Assembly (NCBI RefSeq): GCF_025961225.1
Contig: NZ_JAOQNG010000001.1
Coordinates: 1,153,001-1,217,000 of the forward strand
Direction of reading: 5' to 3'
DNA length: 64,000 nt
Source: Azospirillum canadense
GTDB taxonomy: Bacteria > Pseudomonadota > Alphaproteobacteria > Azospirillales > Azospirillaceae
Shown: positions 25,448 through 38,237 of the stretch, one piece after another
How positions within the stretch are numbered: the first letter of the stretch is position 1
Layout: every line of letters starts with the position of its first letter
Notes under the pieces: generated by a model
Told to the model about the DNA's origin: nothing
Seen by the model: only the letters and a program-made list of their open reading frames with translations
Databases searched by the model: none
Made by a program: the position numbers and the translations under genes

Positions 25448-25927
25448 ATGGGAGCCCAGCTCGCAGGCAAGGGCGGCCACGGGCGCGGCAAGCGCCGCGG
25501 CTACCGCGCGATGGCCGAAATCAACATGACGCCCTTCATCGACGTCATGCTGGTGCTGCTGATCGTCTTCATGGTCGCGGCGCCGCTGCTGACCGTCGGC
25601 GTTCCGGTGGACCTGCCGAAGACCAACGCCGCTCCGCTGGAGGCGCAGAAGGATCCGCTGTTCGTCACCGTGCAGTCGGATGGCCGCGTCTACGTCCAGG
25701 AAACGGCGGTCGAGATGGGCAACATGGTCGCCCTGCTGATCGCCGTCACCAACAACAACCCCGAAGCCCGCATCCTGGTGCGCGGCGACGCCAAGATCGC
25801 CTACGGCAAGATGCTGGAGGTGATGGGCACCATGAGCGCCGCCGGCTTCAAGAAGGTCGGCTTGGTTGCCGAGATGCCCACCGGCCCGACCGCGGCGGGT
25901 CCGCGCGTCGGCGGGGCGAAGCGCTGA
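25448..25927 (+). CDS. tolR: Tol-Pal system protein TolR
   Basis: 159 aa from the ATG at 25448, one base after the tolQ stop. The N-terminal basic stretch precedes a single membrane helix (AEINMTPFIDVMLVLLIVFM) containing Asp32, the proton carrier. The periplasmic domain follows (LFVTVQSDGRVYVQE ... ILVRGDAKIAYGKMLEVMGTMSAAGFKKVGLV), typical of ExbD/TolR. TolR dimers regulate force transfer to TolA and bind peptidoglycan. Confidence 0.96.
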   Translation: MGAQLAGKGGHGRGKRRGYRAMAEINMTPFIDVMLVLLIVFMVAAPLLTVGVPVDLPKTNAAPLEAQKDPLFVTVQSDGRVYVQETAVEMGNMVALLIAVTNNNPEARILVRGDAKIAYGKMLEVMGTMSAAGFKKVGLVAEMPTGPTAAGPRVGGAKR

Positions 25928-25943
25928 GTCCAAGGCGAAACCC

Positions 25944-27056
25944 ATGCGCAACCACCTGATCGCCTCGGCAACGCTGCACGTCGCGCTGATCGCGCTGATC
26001 GTGCTCGGCATGCCGCCCAGCGATCGCAAGCTGGACATCCCCGAGTCCATCCCGATCGAGATCGTGGACATGGGCGAGGTGACCCAGGCCGCGCGCGTCG
26101 ACAAGGGCGAGCCCAAGCCGCAGGCGCCGAAGCCGCCGGTGCCGGAGGCAAAGCCGACTCCGCCGGCCCCGCCGCCGCCGGAAGCCGCGTCGGAGCCTCC
26201 GCCCCCGCCGCCGAAGCCGGAACCCAAGGTCCCGGAGCCGCCGAAGGTCGCCCAGGTGCCGCCGCCCCCGCGCGAGCCGACGCCGCCCAAGCCGACTCCG
26301 CCCCCGCCGCCGCCCGATCCGGAACCGACTCCGACCCCGAAGCCGCCCGAGCCCAAGCCGGAACCAAAGCCGGAGCCGCCCAAGCCGCAGCCCCCGAAGC
26401 CGGAACCGCCCAAGCCCGAGCCGCCCAAGCCGGAACCTCCGAAGCCCGAGCCCCCCAAGCCCGAGCCGAAGAAGCCGGAACCGCCAAAGCCTGAGCCGGC
26501 CAAGCCGGAGCCGAAGGCCGAGCCCAAAAAGCCGGAGAAGGCGCCGGAAAAGGAGACGGCGAAGGCTGACCCGCTGCAGGACCTGCTGAAGAACGTTCAG
26601 AAGAACGCTCCGAAGTCGGCGCCTTCCGACAGCAAGGCGGACGCCAAGCCGACCCAGCACGCCGCCGCCCCGTCGGCGCCGGCCGGGGCCGCCAAGGCGG
26701 TGAACGGACCCGACAAGCCGTTCAAGCCGTCCGGGCGCGCCATCGACGGCATCCGTGGCGCGGTGAGCAAGAACTGGAACTTCGATCCGGGCCGCAAGGA
26801 CGCCGGAAACATGCAGGTGGAGATCATCGTTGAGCTTGGCCGCGACGGTTCCGTGCTGAACGCCACGATCAACGAGAAGTACCGGTCCCGCTACATGTCG
26901 GACGCGGCCTTCCGGGCGTCGGCCGACGCGGCGCTGCGCGCGGTGAAGCGGGCCAGCCCGCTGCCGATCAGTGAGTTCTCCGGCGACTTCACGCCCGCCA
27001 AGTATGAAGAGTGGCGTTACTTCGTGTTCAATTTCGACCCGAGGGATATGTTCTGA
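25944..27056 (+). CDS. tolA: Tol-Pal system protein TolA, with proline-rich central domain
   Basis: 370 aa from the ATG at 25944. Domain I is one membrane helix ([20 protein letters not shown]). Residues ~55-235 are a low-complexity Pro/Lys/Glu region built of PPKPEP and related units, where E. coli has an alanine-rich helix. Residues ~255-370 are domain III, which binds Pal and TolB ([51 protein letters not shown]). The long polyproline-rich stretch would be a clear target for EF-P. Confidence 0.93.
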   Translation: MRNHLIASATLHVALIALIVLGMPPSDRKLDIPESIPIEIVDMGEVTQAARVDKGEPKPQAPKPPVPEAKPTPPAPPPPEAASEPPPPPPKPEPKVPEPPKVAQVPPPPREPTPPKPTPPPPPPDPEPTPTPKPPEPKPEPKPEPPKPQPPKPEPPKPEPPKPEPPKPEPPKPEPKKPEPPKPEPAKPEPKAEPKKPEKAPEKETAKADPLQDLLKNVQKNAPKSAPSDSKADAKPTQHAAAPSAPAGAAKAVNGPDKPFKPSGRAIDGIRGAVSKNWNFDPGRKDAGNMQVEIIVELGRDGSVLNATINEKYRSRYMSDAAFRASADAALRAVKRASPLPISEFSGDFTPAKYEEWRYFVFNFDPRDMF

Positions 27057-27058
27057 CC

Positions 27059-28411
27059 ATGACGATGAAGACGAGGCTTCTGCTGAAGGTTGCCGGCTGC
27101 ACCGGCGCCCTGCTGCTCGCCCTCGGCGTCGCGGGGCCTGCCCCGGCGCTCGCCGAGGTGCGCATCGACATCACCAAGGGCGTGGTCGAGCCGTTGCCGA
27201 TCGCCATCACCAGCTTCGCCGGTTCCGGCGGACGCGAGGCGCAGATGGGGTCGGACATCTCCAAGGTGGTCTCGGCCGACCTTGAGCGGTCCGGCCTGTT
27301 CCGGCCGCTCGACCCCAAGGGCTTCCTCCAGACGCCCGACCAGCTCCGTTCCGGCGAGCCGCGCTACCAGGATTGGCGCGCCGTCGGCGCCCAGGCGCTG
27401 GTCGCCGGCAACACCACCGCCATGGGCGACGGCCGCATGAAGGTGGACTTCCGCCTGTGGGACGTGGCCGGCGGCCAGTACATGCAGGGCCTGAGCTACA
27501 CCGCCACGTCGGACAGCTGGCGCCGCATCGCCCACATCGTCGCGGACGCCATCTACAAGCGTCTGACCGGCGAGGAGGGCTACTTCGACACGCGCATCGT
27601 CTATGTGGCCGAATCGGGCCCGGCGAACGCGCGCAAGAAGCAGTTGGCCATCATGGACCAGGACGGTGAGAACCATCAGTTCCTGACCGACGGCCAGACC
27701 CTGGTGCTGACCCCGCGCTTCTCGCCGACGGCGCAGGAAATCACGTACATGTCGTACTTCAACAAGAAGCCGCGCGTGTACCTGTTCAACATCGACACCG
27801 GCCGCCAGGAAGTCCTGGGCGACTTCCCCGGCATGACCTTCGCCCCGCGCTTCTCGCCGGACGGCAACAAGGTCATCATGAGCATGGCGCAGAATGGCAA
27901 CACCGACATCTATGCCCTGGACCTGCGCACCCGCCGCCAGACCCAGCTGACCGATTCGCCGGGCATCGACACCGGCCCCAGCTTCTCGCCGGACGGCCAG
28001 CGCATCGTCTTCGAGTCGGACCGCGGCGGCAGCCAGCAGCTCTACATCATGGGCGCGGACGGCTCGGGCGTGAAGCGCCTGACCTTCGGCGAGGGCCGCT
28101 ACGGCACGCCGGTGTGGTCGCCCCGTGGTGACCTGATCGCGTTCACGCGCCAGCGTGGGGGCAGCTTTGCGCTGGGCGTGATCCGTCCCGACGGCACGGG
28201 CGAGCGCATCCTGACCGAATCCTTCCACGTGGAAGGCCCGACCTGGGCGCCGAACGGCCGCGTTCTCAGCTTCTTCCGCGATGTGCCCTCGGGCGACGGC
28301 CGCGGGCGCAGCGCGAAGCTGTACACGATCGATGTCACCGGCGCGAACGAGCGGCGTGTGATCACTCCTCTGGATGGTTCCGATCCCGCATGGTCGCCCT
28401 TGATTCCCTAG
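27059..28411 (+). CDS. tolB: Tol-Pal system beta-propeller protein TolB
   Basis: 450 aa. Signal peptide [20 protein letters not shown] with cleavage after ALA. N-terminal alpha/beta domain ([21 protein letters not shown]), then a six-bladed propeller with TolB repeats: [67 protein letters not shown]. The N-terminal residues of mature TolB normally contact TolA, and the propeller binds Pal. Two close ATG codons (27059, 27065) are possible starts, three bases after tolA. Confidence 0.95.
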   Translation: MTMKTRLLLKVAGCTGALLLALGVAGPAPALAEVRIDITKGVVEPLPIAITSFAGSGGREAQMGSDISKVVSADLERSGLFRPLDPKGFLQTPDQLRSGEPRYQDWRAVGAQALVAGNTTAMGDGRMKVDFRLWDVAGGQYMQGLSYTATSDSWRRIAHIVADAIYKRLTGEEGYFDTRIVYVAESGPANARKKQLAIMDQDGENHQFLTDGQTLVLTPRFSPTAQEITYMSYFNKKPRVYLFNIDTGRQEVLGDFPGMTFAPRFSPDGNKVIMSMAQNGNTDIYALDLRTRRQTQLTDSPGIDTGPSFSPDGQRIVFESDRGGSQQLYIMGADGSGVKRLTFGEGRYGTPVWSPRGDLIAFTRQRGGSFALGVIRPDGTGERILTESFHVEGPTWAPNGRVLSFFRDVPSGDGRGRSAKLYTIDVTGANERRVITPLDGSDPAWSPLIP

Positions 28412-28469
28412 TGGCTTAGCCCTATTTTGCGCGCGCAAGATCGACGCTTAAGACGAAGGTCGGCAGTTT

Positions 28470-28496
28470 GACGTTTGTCGGGGTCTGGCAAACGTC
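28470..28496. repeat. Short inverted repeat between tolB and pal
   Basis: Arms GACGTTTG (28470-28477) and CAAACGTC (28489-28496) are exact reverse complements around an 11-base loop. The 148-base gap before pal is larger than the others in the operon, so a pal-specific promoter or processing site may lie here. No convincing -35/-10 pair was found. Confidence 0.4.
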
Positions 28497-28559
28497 GGCG
28501 TCGCTCGCACTCCATCAGTCCGGCCAAAACATCGAGTGTCGCTTAGGGGGTCAATAGAC

Positions 28560-29036
28560 ATGCGTATCAAGTATCTCAGCCTCATCGCCGCCGTCGCGCT
28601 GGTCGCCGCTTGCGAATCCGCTCCGAAGGACGCGGGCAACGCTTCGGGCACCGGCACCAACCAGACCAGCTCGATCCGTCCGGGCTCGCAGGAAGACCTG
28701 GTCGTCAACGTCGGCGATCGCGTCTTCTTCGGCTTCGACCGTTACGACCTCGCTCCGGAGGCTCGCGCCACCCTGGACCGTCAGGCTTCGTGGCTGAAGC
28801 AGTACCCGAACGTCACCGTGACCATCGAGGGTCATGCTGACGAGCGCGGCACCCGCGAGTACAACCTCGCCCTGGGTGAGCGTCGCGCCAACTCGGTGAA
28901 GAACTACCTGGCCGCCGGCGGCATCAACCCGTCGCGCGTCAAGGTCATCTCCTACGGCAAGGAGAAGCCGGCCGTCCTCGGTTCGAACGAGGCCGCCTGG
29001 GCCCAGAACCGCCGTGGCGTGACCGTCGTCGACTAA
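28560..29036 (+). CDS. pal: Peptidoglycan-associated lipoprotein Pal
   Basis: 158 aa from ATG at 28560. Lipoprotein signal with lipobox LVAAC (Cys17). After a short linker comes an OmpA-like domain: VFFGFDRYDLAPEARATLDRQASWL, VTIEGHADERGTREYNLALGERRANSVKNYL and EAAWAQNRRGVTVV, the DAP-binding residues of the peptidoglycan pocket. Pal tethers the outer membrane to the wall and cycles between TolB and peptidoglycan. It is followed by a strong intrinsic terminator. Confidence 0.97.
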   Translation: MRIKYLSLIAAVALVAACESAPKDAGNASGTGTNQTSSIRPGSQEDLVVNVGDRVFFGFDRYDLAPEARATLDRQASWLKQYPNVTVTIEGHADERGTREYNLALGERRANSVKNYLAAGGINPSRVKVISYGKEKPAVLGSNEAAWAQNRRGVTVVD

Positions 29037-29062
29037 CGACGGCGCCCGTCCGGGTTCCAGAA

Positions 29063-29108
29063 AACGCCGCTCCGGAGCGATCCGGGGCGGCGTTTTTCGT
29101 TTTGCCTT
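29063..29108 (+). terminator. Intrinsic terminator after pal
   Basis: A stem formed by aacgccgctccgga and tccggggcggcgtt (one mismatch, loop gcga) lies about 25 bases after the pal stop and is followed by TTTCGTTTTG. This ends most transcripts before cpoB, which would then need its own promoter in 29110-29269. Confidence 0.85.
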
Positions 29109-29269
29109 CATTGGAATTGCACCGCACACGCGGGTGATGCCCAAAATCACCACCGTGCATGGCGTGTCGAGTTCTGCTACACAGCCGCCTTAGTTTCGCC
29201 CGCTTGCCCCGGCACCATTTTTCCCGCCACCAGCCTCACGACGGCATCGCCCGGACAGGACCTTCCCGC

Positions 29270-30193
29270 ATGACCAAGACCTCTTCCTTCGCCGCGCTGC
29301 TGCTTGGCGGCCTGCTGTGCAGCGGCTCCGTGTACGCCCAGACGGCGTCGATGCAGGAACGCCTCGAACGGCTGGAGTCGGGCGTGGCGGCGCTCGGTGG
29401 GGAGGGTGGTCAAGTTCAGGTGGCGCAGGCCTACCCGCGCGCCAACAACTGGAACCAGACGGCCCAGGCGGCGGAGATGTCGCCGTCGCTGGCCGCCGAC
29501 TTCGAGGTCCGCCTCCAGAAGCTGGAGCGCGCCATGTCGGAGCTGACCGGCCGGTATGAGGAGGCGACCTATCAGGTGTCGCAGTTGAAGGATCGGCTGG
29601 AGCGCATCAACAGCGACATCGATTTCCGTCTGAAGGACCTGGAGACCAAGGCTTCCGGTGGAGCCAGCGATCCGTTCGGCGGTTCGAAGCCCAGCGCCGC
29701 CGCCCCGGCTGGCAAGGCGCCGGAGAAGGTCGTCGACAAGGCCCCGGAGAAGCCGGCCGACAAGCCGACGCAGACCGCCTCGGTCGCCCCGCTGCCGGCC
29801 AACGCCAGTCCGGACAAGCAGTACGAGCACGCTTTCGAGCTGCTGCGCCAGTCCGACTACGACAAGGCGGAGAAGGCCTTCACTGACTTCCTGGCGAAGA
29901 ACAAGGGCCACCAGCTGGCCGGCAACGCCCAGTATTGGCTTGGCGAGACCTACTACGTCCGCAACAAGTTCCAGGAGGCCGCCGTGGCCTTCGCCGAGGG
30001 CGTGCAGAAGTATCCGAAGAACTCCAAGGCGGCGGACAACCTGCTGAAGCTCGGCATGTCGCTGGAACAGCTGAACCAGAAGAAGGACGCCTGCACGGCC
30101 TTCAACCAGCTGATCAACAAGTTCCCGGAGGCCTCGGCCAGCGTGAAGCGCCGCGCCGACACGGAACGCCGCCGCATCAACTGCCCCAGCTGA
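29270..30193 (+). CDS. cpoB: Tol-Pal-associated cell division coordinator CpoB (YbgF)
   Basis: 307 aa from ATG at 29270. Signal peptide FAALLLGGLLCSGSVYAQ. Residues ~25-125 are a trimerising coiled coil (MQERLERLESGVAAL and LERAMSELTGRYEEATYQVSQLKDRLERI). A Pro/Ala/Lys linker follows. The C-terminal ~125 residues are TPR repeats (QYEHAFELLRQSDYDKAEKAF, GNAQYWLGETYYVRNKFQEAA, AADNLLKLGMSLEQL). CpoB links Tol energy to septal PBP1B activity. An upstream in-frame ATG at 29159 would put the signal peptide internally and is rejected. Confidence 0.93.
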   Translation: MTKTSSFAALLLGGLLCSGSVYAQTASMQERLERLESGVAALGGEGGQVQVAQAYPRANNWNQTAQAAEMSPSLAADFEVRLQKLERAMSELTGRYEEATYQVSQLKDRLERINSDIDFRLKDLETKASGGASDPFGGSKPSAAAPAGKAPEKVVDKAPEKPADKPTQTASVAPLPANASPDKQYEHAFELLRQSDYDKAEKAFTDFLAKNKGHQLAGNAQYWLGETYYVRNKFQEAAVAFAEGVQKYPKNSKAADNLLKLGMSLEQLNQKKDACTAFNQLINKFPEASASVKRRADTERRRINCPS

Positions 30194-30214
30194 TCCTTAT
30201 TAAGACCTAATTTC

Positions 30215-31576
30215 TTGCCCGCCGCGACCGACCCTTCCCCCGTATCCCCGGACGAATTCGCCGCCCGCATGGCGCGGCTCGGCGGTTTCGAGTCGGCCCC
30301 GCGGCTGGCGGTCGGCGTGTCCGGTGGGGCGGACAGCCTCGGTCTGGTGCTGCTGGCCCATGAGTGGGCGCGCGGGCAGGGCGGTTCCGTCCTCGGCCTG
30401 ACCGTGGACCACGGCCTTCGACCTGAATCCTCCGACGAAGCGGAACGGGTCGGCCAATGGCTCGCCGACCGCGGCATCGCCCACGCCGTTCTGCACTGGG
30501 ACGGCGACAAGCCCAAGACCGGCATCCAAGCCGCTGCGCGCGCCGCGCGGCACCGCTTGCTCGCCGAGCGCTGCCGCGATGAAGGCATCCTGCATCTGGC
30601 GCTCGCCCATCACCGCGACGACCAAGCGGAGACGGTGCTGCTGCGCCTTGCCCGCGGCTCCGGGATCGACGGGCTGGCCGGCATGGCGCCGGTCCGCGCC
30701 GCGGGTCCCGTCCGCGTGATCCGGCCCTTGCTCGATCTGCCGCACGACCGCTTGGCGGCCACCTGCCGCGCCCATGGGCAGGACTGGATCGAGGATCCGT
30801 CCAACCGCAACCCGGCTTTCGCCCGCGCCCGGCTGCGCGCCGCCGAAGACGCCCTGTCGGCCGAGGGGCTGGACGCGGACCGGCTCGCCGACTCCGCCCG
30901 CCGCGCTGCCCGCGCCCGCGCCGCGTTGGAGGCGGGTGCCGCGTCCCTTCTGGCTGGCGCGGCGGCGGTCTATCCGGAAGGCTGGATTCGGCTGGACCCC
31001 GCGCCCTTGCGGGATGCGCCGGAGGAACTCGGCCTGCGCGCGCTCGTCCGTTGTCTCCTGGTCGTCGGCGGCGCGCCCTATCCGCCCAAGGCGGAAGCGG
31101 TCGAGCGCCTGTTCGCCGAAGTGATGCGCGGGCTGGAGGCTGGCCGGACGCTGGCTGGCCGGACACTGGGCGGCTGCCGAATCCTTCCTCGCCGTGGCGG
31201 TCTGGTGATTGCCCGCGAGCCCGCCGCGGCTACGGAGCGGGCGACCATCCGGCCCAGCGAAACGCTGTGGTGGGACCGGCGCTTCACCGTCCGGCTGGGA
31301 CCGGAGAGCGGCGGTGCCTTCACCGTTGCGCGCCTCGGCGACGACGGGTGGAAAAGCGCCCTGGCGCTGGACCCCGAGTCGGACGCTTTCGGGCTCCCCC
31401 AACCGGCGCGCGCGTCGATGCCCGCGCTGTGGGACGAACACGGACTTGCCGCGGTGCCCGGTCTTGGAATTTTCCGTAAGGAATCAACCGTTTCGGCGGA
31501 GGTGTTCTTCACCCCGGCGATGCCGTTGGCGGGGCCAGCTTTTCCGGTTGTTTCGGCGGGGGGCGGCATTATTTAA
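30215..31576 (+). CDS. tilS: tRNA(Ile)-lysidine synthetase TilS
   Basis: 453 aa (TTG at 30215; an ATG at 30269 is possible but would cut close to the PP-loop). PP-loop AVGVSGGADSLGLVLLAHEW with the SGGxDS signature. LALAHHRDDQAETVLLRLARGSGIDGLAGM and PLLDLPHDRLAATCRAHGQDWIEDPSNRN are family motifs. The enzyme modifies the wobble C of tRNA-Ile(CAU) to lysidine so it reads AUA. It precedes ftsH as in many bacteria (tilS-hpt-ftsH), here with no hpt between. Confidence 0.93.
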   Translation: MPAATDPSPVSPDEFAARMARLGGFESAPRLAVGVSGGADSLGLVLLAHEWARGQGGSVLGLTVDHGLRPESSDEAERVGQWLADRGIAHAVLHWDGDKPKTGIQAAARAARHRLLAERCRDEGILHLALAHHRDDQAETVLLRLARGSGIDGLAGMAPVRAAGPVRVIRPLLDLPHDRLAATCRAHGQDWIEDPSNRNPAFARARLRAAEDALSAEGLDADRLADSARRAARARAALEAGAASLLAGAAAVYPEGWIRLDPAPLRDAPEELGLRALVRCLLVVGGAPYPPKAEAVERLFAEVMRGLEAGRTLAGRTLGGCRILPRRGGLVIAREPAAATERATIRPSETLWWDRRFTVRLGPESGGAFTVARLGDDGWKSALALDPESDAFGLPQPARASMPALWDEHGLAAVPGLGIFRKESTVSAEVFFTPAMPLAGPAFPVVSAGGGII

Positions 31577-31658
31577 TCTGGGAACGTGCCCGTAAGACCG
31601 GGGAATGCGTCCGCCACGGCGCAGGCTCCGGCGCTGGGTTCGCAGAAAGGCTTTCGAC

Positions 31659-33596
31659 GTGAACAATTTCGGCAAGAATCTCGCGCTCTGGATCATCATA
31701 GGGCTGCTGCTGGTGGCCCTGTTCAACCTGTTCCAGAGCTCCTCCACGCGCAGCCCGCAGACGACGGTTCCGTTCAGCGAGCTTCTCGCCGAAGTGGACC
31801 GCGGCCAGGTGGCCGACGTCACCATCAAAGGAAACCAGGTCTCCGGCCACTTCACCGACGGCCGGTCCTTCAGCACCTACGTCCCGCCCGAAGCCGGGCT
31901 GGTGGAGCGGCTGACGCAGAAGAACGTGCGCATCAGCGCCGTCCCCGACGACAGCAACGTGCCGTCGCTGTTCTCGGTCCTGCTGTCCTGGTTCCCGATG
32001 CTGCTGCTGATCGGCGTTTGGATCTTCTTCATGCGTCAGATGCAGTCGGGCGGCGGCAAGGCGATGGGCTTCGGCAAGTCGCGGGCGCGCCTGCTGACGG
32101 AGAAGGTCGGCCGGGTCACCTTCGACGACGTCGCCGGCATCGACGAGGCCAAGCAGGAACTGGCGGAAATCGTTGAGTTCCTGAAGGACCCGCAGAAGTT
32201 CCAGCGGCTGGGCGGCAAAATCCCGAAGGGCGTGCTGCTCGTCGGCCCCCCGGGCACGGGTAAGACCCTGACCGCGCGCGCCGTGGCGGGCGAGGCCAAC
32301 GTGCCCTTCTTCACCATCTCCGGCTCCGACTTCGTGGAAATGTTCGTCGGCGTGGGCGCGTCGCGCGTCCGCGACATGTTCGAACAGGGCAAGAAGAACG
32401 CCCCCTGCATCATCTTCATCGACGAGATCGACGCGGTCGGCCGCCATCGCGGCGCTGGCCTGGGCGGTGGCAACGACGAGCGCGAGCAGACCCTGAACCA
32501 GTTGCTGGTCGAGATGGACGGCTTCGAGGCGAACGAGGGCGTCATCCTCATCGCCGCGACCAACCGTCCGGACGTGCTCGATCCCGCGCTGCTGCGTCCG
32601 GGCCGCTTCGACCGTCAGGTCGTTGTGCCGAACCCCGACGTGCTGGGCCGCGAGAAGATCCTGAAGGTCCACATGCGCAAGGTTCCGCTGGCGCCGGACG
32701 TGGACGCCAAGGTCATCGCGCGCGGCACCCCGGGCTTCTCGGGCGCCGACCTCGCCAATCTGGTGAACGAGGCCGCCCTGCTGGCCGCGCGGATCGGCAA
32801 GCGAGTCGTCGGCATGGCCGAGTTCGAGGCCGCCAAGGACAAGGTCATGATGGGCGCGGAACGCCGCTCCATGGTCATGACCGAGGAAGAGAAGAAGCTG
32901 ACCGCCTACCACGAGGCCGGCCACGCCATCGTCGCCATCCACCAGCCGGACAGCGACCCGGTGCACAAGGCCACAATTATCCCTCGCGGCCGCGCGCTGG
33001 GCATGGTGATGCGTCTGCCGGAAGGCGACCGCATCTCCCTGTCCCAGGCCAAGCTGCACGCCGACCTGCGCGTCGCCATGGGCGGCCGCATCGCGGAAGA
33101 GCTGATCTTCGGAAAGGAGCGCGTCACCACCGGCGCCTCGGGCGACATCAAGATGGCGACGGACATGTCCCGCCGCATGGTCACCGAGTGGGGCATGAGC
33201 GAGAAGCTGGGCCCGCTGCTCTACGGCGAGCCGACGCAGGAGGTCTTCCTCGGCCACTCCGTCACCCAGCACAAGAACATGTCCGACGCCACCGCCCGCA
33301 CGGTGGACGAGGAAATCCGCCGCATCGTCGACGAGGCCTACGCCGAGGCGCGGCGCATCCTGACGGAGAACATCGACCAGTTGCACACCCTGGCCAAGGG
33401 CCTGCTGGAGTACGAGACGCTGAGCGGCGAGGACATCTCCCGCCTGCTGCGCGGCGAGCCGCTGATCCGCGGCGACGAGCGCGAGAGCAGCTTCGCCCCG
33501 CCGAAGCAGCCGACCTCCACCGGCCGCCGCGCGTCGGTGCCGACCACCGGCACCAAGGAAAGCGGCGGCATGGATCCGGAGCCGCAGGGCACCTGA
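31659..33596 (+). CDS. ftsH: ATP-dependent zinc metalloprotease FtsH
   Basis: 645 aa from the GTG at 31659 ([14 protein letters not shown], the usual alphaproteobacterial start). Two membrane helices (residues ~8-25 and ~107-127) enclose a periplasmic domain. AAA+ module: [32 protein letters not shown] and the second region of homology [18 protein letters not shown]. Zinc protease: [11 protein letters not shown] (HExxH) with the later Asp ligand in [14 protein letters not shown]. Degrades membrane proteins and regulators such as LpxC or RpoH. A second FtsH-type gene lies at 60.4-62.2 kb. Confidence 0.96.
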   Translation: MNNFGKNLALWIIIGLLLVALFNLFQSSSTRSPQTTVPFSELLAEVDRGQVADVTIKGNQVSGHFTDGRSFSTYVPPEAGLVERLTQKNVRISAVPDDSNVPSLFSVLLSWFPMLLLIGVWIFFMRQMQSGGGKAMGFGKSRARLLTEKVGRVTFDDVAGIDEAKQELAEIVEFLKDPQKFQRLGGKIPKGVLLVGPPGTGKTLTARAVAGEANVPFFTISGSDFVEMFVGVGASRVRDMFEQGKKNAPCIIFIDEIDAVGRHRGAGLGGGNDEREQTLNQLLVEMDGFEANEGVILIAATNRPDVLDPALLRPGRFDRQVVVPNPDVLGREKILKVHMRKVPLAPDVDAKVIARGTPGFSGADLANLVNEAALLAARIGKRVVGMAEFEAAKDKVMMGAERRSMVMTEEEKKLTAYHEAGHAIVAIHQPDSDPVHKATIIPRGRALGMVMRLPEGDRISLSQAKLHADLRVAMGGRIAEELIFGKERVTTGASGDIKMATDMSRRMVTEWGMSEKLGPLLYGEPTQEVFLGHSVTQHKNMSDATARTVDEEIRRIVDEAYAEARRILTENIDQLHTLAKGLLEYETLSGEDISRLLRGEPLIRGDERESSFAPPKQPTSTGRRASVPTTGTKESGGMDPEPQGT

Positions 33597-33628
33597 ACCA
33601 CCGGATGATCCAGCGAACGCACGAACAG

Positions 33629-33659
33629 CCGGCGCCCCTCGGGGCGCCGGTTTTCGTTT
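33629..33659 (+). terminator. Intrinsic terminator after ftsH
   Basis: Ten-base perfect arms (33629-33638 / 33641-33650) around a two-base loop are followed by ttttcgttt. It lies about 32 bases after the ftsH stop. The convergent kinase gene ends at 33667, so the hairpin may also serve that side, although its T-run is on the plus strand. Confidence 0.88.
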
Positions 33660-33666
33660 GCCGGAA

Positions 33667-35823
<2,157 letters not shown>

Positions 35824-35995
35824 GACCTGCGCTCCATGCGGCAGCGAGTCCCAGGCGGCGAATCCGGGGCGGCGAGCATGCTAGCGGGTTTGCGGCGGCG
35901 CAGCCAACGCTTCGGAAAGCGATCCACCATCGGGCGTGCGCCTTTCGGCGAATCGGGTCCGATGTCGGTGAGGCATCGATGAAGAAGGGGGAGGA

Positions 35996-36070
<75 letters not shown>

Positions 36071-36198
36071 GCCGGGACGGTGTCAGGGGCCGCCGTCACT
36101 GTGCGGCCCGCCGTCGAAGTGGCGCGGGTTATGCCACAGCCTTCCGGCCGATGCAAGCGGCGATGAACCCGCGGCGTGAGAAAAAATCAGGCCTTCCT

Positions 36199-38175
36199 TC
36201 AGGCCTTCGCCCCGGCCGGATTCTGGGTGGCCGCGTTGGCGGCCGTGGGGGTGTCACCGACCGGCGGCAGCACCGCCTCGGCGCGGAAGTCGGGCACGAT
36301 GTTGGACAGGATGGTCAGCACCCGCTCGGCGTCCCCACTGCGCGCGGCCGTTTCCAGCTCGCCCAGCGCCCGGTTGATCAGCGCGTAGTCGATCACGCGG
36401 GGGGACGCGAGGAAGACGCCGTCGGCCTCCGTGCGCGTCGGCGCCTCGGCCGCGGTCAGGATTTCCTCGAACAGCTTCTCGCCGGGGCGCAGGCCGGTGA
36501 ACTCGATGCGGATGTCCACGCCCGGCCGATAGCCGGCCAGCCGGATCATCTGGCGGGCGAGGTCCACGATCTTGACCGGCTCGCCCATGTCCAGCACCAG
36601 CAGCTTGCCGCGGTCCTGGCCGCGCGCCACGCCGTGGGCGGAGGCCTGGAGCACCAGCTCCACCGCCTCGCGCACCGTCATGAAATAACGGCGCATGTCC
36701 GGGTGCGTGACGGTCAGCGGGCCGCCCTTGGCGAGCTGGCGGGTGAACAGCGGCACCACCGACCCGCTCGACCCCAGCACGTTGCCGAAGCGCACGGTCA
36801 TGTAGCGGGTTGCCGTCTCCGTTCCATCACGCGGCGGCAGGACGTCCAGCGCTTGGCAATAGCATTCGGCGAAGCGCTTGGTGGCGCCCATGATGCTGGT
36901 GGGGCGGATCGCCTTGTCGGTGGAGATCAGCACCATCGCCTGGCAGCCGCTCGCCCGCGCCGCGTCGGCCACGTTGCGCGTGCCGATCACGTTGGTCAGC
37001 GCGCCCTCGCACGGGTTGGCCTCCACCAGCGGGACGTGCTTCAACGCGGCGGCGTGGAACACCATGGCCGGGCGCCGCGCCTGGAACAGGCGGAAAATGC
37101 GGTCGCGGTCGCGCACGTCGGCGATCACCGCGTGCAGGTCCAGGCTGGGGAAGCGCTCCCGCACCTCCATCTCGATGGCGTAGAGGTTGAATTCGCCGGC
37201 ATCGACGAGGATCAGCGACTCCGGCTGAAGCGCGGCGATCTGCCGCACCAGCTCGCTGCCGATGGTGCCGCCGGCCCCGGTGACCACCACCCGGCGGCCG
37301 GTGACGAGGCTGGCAATGGCGCCGCGGTCCAGCACCGCCTGGGGGCGGCCGAGCAAATCCTCCAACGCGATCGGGCGCACCTCGATCTTGCCCTCGCCCA
37401 GCGCCGACTTGAACTCGGTTAGGCTCGGCAGGCGCGACAGGGCGAGGCCCAGGGACTCGGCTTGGTCCAGCAGTTCGCGCAGCACGGCGCCGGAAATCTC
37501 GGTCTGGCCCTTGGTGACGATCAGCCGCTGCGGACGGTCGCCGCGCCGGTCCAGATCATCCACCACGCGGGGCAGGTCGTCGGGCCCGCCCAGCACCGGC
37601 ACCCCGCGCACGGCGTGGCCGACGCGCCGGCCCTTGTCGTCCAGCATGCCGACGACGCGGTAGGCCGCACCGGCGTTCTGGTCGAGCGAGCGGATGAACA
37701 GCTCCGCCGCGTCGCCGACGCCCAGCAGCAGCACGGGGATGCGCGGCACGCCCGCCACATGGTCGCGCAGGCCCAGCCGGCGGTCTTTCAGCAGCCGGTA
37801 GGCGAAGCGCGGACCGCCCAGCAGCACGATCTGCACGAACCACAGGATCACCGGGAGGGAGCGCGGCAGCGCCTCCAGCCGGGTCAGCAGGAACATGACC
37901 GCCAGGAAGCTCAGCACCACCACCGACACGGCGCGGATCAGCTGCAGCAGGTCGGGAACGGAGGCATAGCGCCAGATGCCCCGGTACAGGCCGGACAGGC
38001 GGAACACCACGGCGGCGATCAGCACCAGGATCGGCAATCCGTTGATCAGCGCGTCGCTGTAATAATCGAACGCCAGCCCGCCGACGCGCAGGTACAAGGC
38101 CACCACCAGGGCGATGGCGGTCATGACCAGATCGTGCAGGTAGATCATCAACGCCCGCGGGGACGGAATGCGCAT
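36199..38175 (-). CDS. Membrane-anchored nucleotide-sugar dehydratase/epimerase (WbpM/CapD family)
   Basis: 658 aa. Four N-terminal membrane helices (residues ~10-110), a CoA-binding-like domain (~140-265), then a large SDR domain starting VVVTGAGGTIGSELVRQIAAL (GxxGxxG). The active site carries ISTDKAIRPTSIMGATKRFAE, with Met in place of the usual Tyr (MxxxK), which is typical of UDP-GlcNAc C6 dehydratases such as WbpM, PglF and FlaA1. These make UDP-4-keto-6-deoxy sugars for O-antigen, capsule or glycoprotein glycans. It is the last gene of the leftward polysaccharide operon, 62 bases after the epimerase gene. Confidence 0.92.
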   Translation of the reverse strand: MRIPSPRALMIYLHDLVMTAIALVVALYLRVGGLAFDYYSDALINGLPILVLIAAVVFRLSGLYRGIWRYASVPDLLQLIRAVSVVVLSFLAVMFLLTRLEALPRSLPVILWFVQIVLLGGPRFAYRLLKDRRLGLRDHVAGVPRIPVLLLGVGDAAELFIRSLDQNAGAAYRVVGMLDDKGRRVGHAVRGVPVLGGPDDLPRVVDDLDRRGDRPQRLIVTKGQTEISGAVLRELLDQAESLGLALSRLPSLTEFKSALGEGKIEVRPIALEDLLGRPQAVLDRGAIASLVTGRRVVVTGAGGTIGSELVRQIAALQPESLILVDAGEFNLYAIEMEVRERFPSLDLHAVIADVRDRDRIFRLFQARRPAMVFHAAALKHVPLVEANPCEGALTNVIGTRNVADAARASGCQAMVLISTDKAIRPTSIMGATKRFAECYCQALDVLPPRDGTETATRYMTVRFGNVLGSSGSVVPLFTRQLAKGGPLTVTHPDMRRYFMTVREAVELVLQASAHGVARGQDRGKLLVLDMGEPVKIVDLARQMIRLAGYRPGVDIRIEFTGLRPGEKLFEEILTAAEAPTRTEADGVFLASPRVIDYALINRALGELETAARSGDAERVLTILSNIVPDFRAEAVLPPVGDTPTAANAATQNPAGAKA

Positions 38176-38237
38176 TCTCGAAACCTTGACTGTCGTACGC
38201 TGAACGGCGGCGAGGAAACCGCCGGAATGTTAGCCGG

